Part shown: positions 60,912-64,000 of the stretch, one piece after another
How the letters are laid out: each line of letters begins with the position of its first letter
Numbering within the stretch: the first letter of the stretch is position 1
Origin: JABWBD01 sp040768665
GTDB lineage: Bacteria; Planctomycetota; Planctomycetia; Pirellulales; Thermoguttaceae
Reading direction: 5' to 3'
DNA length: 64,000 bases
NCBI GenBank assembly: GCA_040768665.1
Contig: JAXGMN010000025.1
Coordinates: 1-64,000, forward strand
The notes under the pieces: generated by a model
What the model was told of the DNA's origin: nothing
Databases searched by the model: none
Seen by the model: only the letters and a program-made list of their open reading frames with translations
Program-made: the position numbers and the translations under genes

Positions 60912-61314
60912 TCAGCGAGTCTCGATGCGTCGTCCGATGTTGTCCAGCAGCGCCGTCAGTTGGGGCGAGAGGCTGTCACGAGGCCGGTCGACGGCAAGCA
61001 CCTGGTAGCAGCCGTCCGGTTCGCCGTCGCGCCAGGGCCGATAGGCGATGAGATCCAACTGAGCGAGTCGGCTACGGGCGTCCCAGCCGCATGGCGGTCG
61101 AAGCAGGATGTCCCGTTCGATGCGGTCCAACCGCCAACAGGAAAGCCCGTCGCGATCGCGGCCAGCGTGAGGAACAGGTACAGTCCGATATCTTCGGGGC
61201 GAAGCTTTTGAGCAGACCTTCGCTTCGAAGGCGATGGTCGATCCATGCGAACGAGCGCGGTATGCGGCGGAGCCGGTGAGGCTCCAGGACAGGCAAGGGC
61301 TTTTTCAGCGGCAT
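60912..61314 (-). pseudogene. Frameshifted small DNA-binding-like protein remnant
   Basis: Pieces from three frames join as MPLKKPLPVLEPHRLRRIPRSFAWIDHRLRSEGLL, then LRPEDIGLYLFLTLAA, then LDRIERDILL and RLAQLDLIAYRPWRDGEPDGCYQVLAVDR. The pattern 'IPRSFAWIDHRL...LYLFL..AAD..G...' is one I associate with winged-helix-like ORFs that accompany transposons of the IS21 kind, but this is from memory. At least two frameshifts are present. It lies beside the IS110 remnant. The stretch 60636-60911 shows nothing else. Confidence 0.5.
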
Positions 61315-61700
61315 AGCGTTGCCTCCAACGGTAAACATGTGCCAAGACGTCAATGGTTCGCGATACCGGTAGGCTTTTCGCCAGTCGGGTGTGGCCATTT
61401 CAAACTCGGTGAAAAAGTCGTACTGCATCAATCCTCACTACTGCATCACTGATCACTACTCGACGGAGCCCTCCCAGGCGAAGAACTCGCAAATGCGGGA
61501 AAACAGAACTGATGGGAAGAACTGGACTGCAACGACATGCAGCGGGAAGCAGATACTCGGAAGCAAATTCCATGGAACAAGCAACCCTGGAGGAAGCACA
61601 TTCAATCCAGGGAAGCAGAGAACAACTCAGATATGCACTTGGCCAGGGAAGTAGAACCGTAAGTCCCTTTTCCGCAAGTGCTTCTGATCCGAGTATACGA

Positions 61701-61770
61701 GGGGACAGGCACCGAGCGGCAGGCGTTTGCTCGACAATTCCAGGCCAAACCGCGCTCGGAGCCAGTCCCC
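61701..61770. repeat. Hairpin repeat copy behind the DUF1501 gene
   Basis: GGGGACAGGCACCGAGCG (61701-61718) pairs with CGCTCGGAGCCAGTCCCC (61753-61770), perfect but for the two A-A mismatches; this is the cleanest copy of the family. It begins 26 bp beyond the DUF1501 stop. The remainder of 61315-61795 shows no recognisable gene. Confidence 0.85.
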
Positions 61771-61795
61771 TTTTCAACTACGTTTATCGTTTGAA

Positions 61796-63172
61796 TTACA
61801 TGATTTCGGTCAACAGACCGGCCGACTTCACGTTCTCCGACTCGGTGGGCAAAACGTAGGTGTCGTCGCCCATCGGATGCGGCAGTTTCGCCTTGGCATC
61901 AATGCCCGCCAACTGGTAGATGCTGCCCAGCAGGTCGACCGGATAGACGGGGCGGTCCTTGACCTCTTCGCCTTTCGCGTCGGACGAGCCGACGACTTGG
62001 CCGCCTTTGAACCCTCCCCCCGCCACCAGGACGCTGAACACGTTGCCGTAATGGTTCCGGCCGCCGTTCCATGGTGGCTGATAATCCACCTTGGGACCGC
62101 GGCCGAACTCGCCGCAGCACCAAACGAGCGTGCTTTCCAGCAGGCCGCGCTCCTGCAAATCCTGGAGCAACGCCGCGAGGCCCTGGTCCAACTGCGGACA
62201 CTGCCGGCGCATGGTCGGGAAGTGGTCCTTGTGCGTGTCCCAGCCGGCCGGGTAGTTGATGACGATGTACGGGACACCCACCTCGGCAAGTCGCCGGGTT
62301 ACGAGGCATTCCTGCCCGAACGTGTTCCGCCCGTACCGATCCCGCAATTCCGCCTCCTCCGTCGAGAGATCGAACACCTCTTTGCCCTTGCCCAGAATCA
62401 ACTCGTAGGCGGCCTCCTTGGCCTCCTCGACGTCGGCGATCCGCGGGTTGGTCTTGAGCAGGACTTGTTTCAGACTGTCCAACCTCTCCAACAGGTTGCG
62501 GCGGCCCTGCTGACGTTGGTCGGTAATACCCCGCGCGACGATGCCTTCCACTTCGAAACGCGCACTGTTCGGGTCGCCGCCGGTGGCGAACGGCTTATAC
62601 ATCGGCCCCAGGAAGCCTTCCTCGGAGAACCGCCCTTGCGGCGAGGTCAACACGACGTAGGGCGGAATCAGGCCCTGGTAGGTTTCGCGTTTCGCCAGCG
62701 CAAAGACGGCCCCCACGCTCGGATAGGAAATCCGCTCGCCCGGCGGGTGTCCCGTCTGCATCAGGTAGGCGGCCGTCTCGTGCCCGTTGATCCGATGGGT
62801 CATGCTGCGGACCAGCGAATACTTGTCCGCCTGCTTCGCTAGCAGGGGAAACAGGGCGCCCATCCGGATGCCGCTGACGTTTGTTTCGACCGTCTCCGTG
62901 AAGTCGCCCATATATTCGCGGCCCGACTCGGGCTTGGGATCCCAGGTGTCGTTATGCGACATGCCGCCCCACAGGAAGATCTGGATGACCGACTTGGCCT
63001 TGGCGGGCGGCGCCTTCTCGCCGGCCGCCTCGGCCTTCGAGGCTTTCCCGTCGGCCGCGTGGGCCGGCGAGCCGAGATGACCGGCGAGCGCCAAGGTTGC
63101 CGCTCCTGTAACGCCTCGGCGGAGCGCCTCGCGCCGAGAAACCTTTGCTGACTGGTCGCTATGTTGGTTCAT
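61796..63172 (-). CDS. DUF1501 protein, Tat-exported
   Basis: A 458-aa member of the sulfatase/alkaline-phosphatase-like DUF1501 family found in hundreds of planctomycete genes. It has a twin-arginine signal (VSRREALRRGVTGAATLALAG), then SVIQIFLWGGMSHNDTWDPKPE, THRINGHETAAYLMQTGHPPG, YPSVGAVFALAKRE, the VINYPAGWDTHKDHFPTMR histidine region, and the signature TLVWCCGEFGRGPKVDYQPPWNGGRNHYGNVFSVLVAGGGFKGG near residue 350. Function in the cell is unknown. It follows a PSD1 gene by 27 bp, the standard pair. Confidence 0.93.
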   Translation of the reverse strand: MNQHSDQSAKVSRREALRRGVTGAATLALAGHLGSPAHAADGKASKAEAAGEKAPPAKAKSVIQIFLWGGMSHNDTWDPKPESGREYMGDFTETVETNVSGIRMGALFPLLAKQADKYSLVRSMTHRINGHETAAYLMQTGHPPGERISYPSVGAVFALAKRETYQGLIPPYVVLTSPQGRFSEEGFLGPMYKPFATGGDPNSARFEVEGIVARGITDQRQQGRRNLLERLDSLKQVLLKTNPRIADVEEAKEAAYELILGKGKEVFDLSTEEAELRDRYGRNTFGQECLVTRRLAEVGVPYIVINYPAGWDTHKDHFPTMRRQCPQLDQGLAALLQDLQERGLLESTLVWCCGEFGRGPKVDYQPPWNGGRNHYGNVFSVLVAGGGFKGGQVVGSSDAKGEEVKDRPVYPVDLLGSIYQLAGIDAKAKLPHPMGDDTYVLPTESENVKSAGLLTEIM

Positions 63173-63199
63173 GATCGGTTCTCCCGATTCAGGTGGGTT

Positions 63200-64000
63200 C
63201 TAGTGCCGAAACAGGAACTCGGTGCTGTTGATCAGGGCCCAAGCGATGTCGATCGCGTTGTCGCGGCGCTGCGCCGCGCTCATCTGGGGCAGCTTGCCCC
63301 GGACGGGCCGGGCGCCGGGGGAAGCGGACGTGTCGCCGACGTTGAGAAGCAAGTACTCCATAATGTACCCCTTCTCCACGTCTGTCGGGTAGCGCGAAAG
63401 GATCGTCAGGTAGAGCTCGTCGAGTATCTCGTCCAGCGTCCGATCGCCGGCGGTCAGCTTTGCCATCCACGTACCCGATTCCAACTTGGTCTGGATATGG
63501 CTGGAGTTCAACAGGTGCCGCCACTGGGCCGCCAGCGCCTTGGTGGGCCGTTCGTTGGCCAGGCCGGTGGCCCGCGCCGACCGGCCGAACAGGGCCAGAA
63601 AAGGGCTCGTGATGCTGCCGTCGGCGATCGCAATGGCCGACATGCTGGTCGGAATGTAGGTAAACGGCTCGGGAATCGCGCTGGTGTAAAGATCCGTCGT
63701 GCCGGTCACCTTGTTGATGGCGTCGATCAGCACCTCGGCATCCAGTCGCCGCACGATGTAGCAGCCGAAGTATTCCTCCACCTTGGGATTCTTCATCCGT
63801 CGCACCGGCGACGACTGGTAGGTCCTGGAGTTCAGGATCAACCGATAGATCGTCTTCATGTCGTAGCCGCTCTTGACGAACTCCTGCTCCAGGTAGGTCA
63901 GCAGTTCGGGATGGGTAGGCGGGTTGTCGTCGCGGATGTCGTCCGGCTCCTCGATAATGCCGCGCCCCAGCAACCAGGCCCAGATGCGGTTGACCAGGTT
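63200..64000 (-). CDS. DUF1553 (PSD1) protein, C-terminal part, continues beyond the window
   Basis: Runs off the right edge in frame (NLVNRIWAWLLGRGIIEEPDDIRDDNPPTHPELL), so only the last ~266 residues are present. It contains DMKTIYRLILNSRTYQ, RRLDAEVLIDAINKVTGT and LYLTILSRYPTDVEKGYIMEYLL and ends with WALINSTEFLFRH, all typical of the DUF1553 domain. Full-length relatives often have a cytochrome-like N-terminal domain (CxxCH) and DUF1549. The gene is the first member here of the leftward PSD1-DUF1501 pair. Confidence 0.92.
   Translation of the reverse strand, partial: NLVNRIWAWLLGRGIIEEPDDIRDDNPPTHPELLTYLEQEFVKSGYDMKTIYRLILNSRTYQSSPVRRMKNPKVEEYFGCYIVRRLDAEVLIDAINKVTGTTDLYTSAIPEPFTYIPTSMSAIAIADGSITSPFLALFGRSARATGLANERPTKALAAQWRHLLNSSHIQTKLESGTWMAKLTAGDRTLDEILDELYLTILSRYPTDVEKGYIMEYLLLNVGDTSASPGARPVRGKLPQMSAAQRRDNAIDIAWALINSTEFLFRH

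Overview
The window looks like chromosomal DNA of a planctomycete, most likely of the Pirellulales type. It is GC-rich, has no rRNA or tRNA that I could find, and carries gene families typical of that group: DUF1501 and DUF1553 (PSD1) genes, Tat-exported Gfo/Idh/MocA and sugar-isomerase-like proteins, a secreted sulfatase, a very large PQQ-propeller protein with a C-terminal DNRLRE domain, a pre-peptidase (PPC) domain protein and an HzsA-like c-type cytochrome. The taxonomic call is inference from family content only.

Layout. (1) 0.1-11 kb is acyl-CoA catabolism: acyl-CoA dehydrogenase, enoyl-CoA hydratase and an AtuA/DUF1446 protein joined by 4-bp start/stop overlaps, then the carboxyltransferase subunit of a biotin-dependent acyl-CoA carboxylase, then divergent prpB-prpC-prpD of the methylcitrate cycle. 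Together they would break down branched or odd-chain acyl-CoA and burn the resulting propionyl-CoA. An Rpn-like nuclease gene with an in-frame TGA sits in the middle. (2) 11-22 kb encodes exported proteins: a serine hydrolase, an HzsA-like di-heme protein, the 1582-residue PQQ protein and a deleted sulfatase. (3) 21.7-30 kb is a graveyard or island: a gene of foreign look, a broken Type III-like restriction-modification system with an intact DUF5131 gene in it, a 5' stub of uvrA, a decayed HEPN two-gene operon, scrambled Y1-transposase pieces and a 212-bp mobile element. (4) 30-37.3 kb holds a solo ParA, a TolC-like lipoprotein, a three-gene radical SAM operon, a second copy of the mobile element and a Uma2-type nuclease. 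(5) 37.7-49.9 kb is a mostly intact plus-strand array: beta-helix protein, NTF2/DUF6882 protein, M28 peptidase, membrane protein, lipoprotein, PAS histidine kinase, then an exopolysaccharide-type trio (Wzz-like, ExeA-like ATPase, degenerate BY-kinase) and ybaK. (6) 50-64 kb has frameshifted Gfo/Idh and HEAT genes, a Tat-exported isomerase-like protein, a J-domain-like protein, and a PSD1-DUF1501-PPC gene set split by a decayed IS110 element.

Two repeat families cut across the window. One is a non-autonomous element of 212-214 bp with 15-bp terminal inverted repeats, a 31-bp internal palindrome and 9-bp target duplications (two copies). The other is a dispersed hairpin built on GGGGACAGGCACC and GGAGCCAGTCCCC whose arms keep two A-A mismatches in most copies (about ten copies, one translated inside the tolC-like gene).

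Caution: at least ten genes carry frameshifts or nonsense changes. Some are clearly decayed (several lesions, truncations), but single-base shifts in otherwise good genes (HEAT, PPC, res) could be assembly errors.
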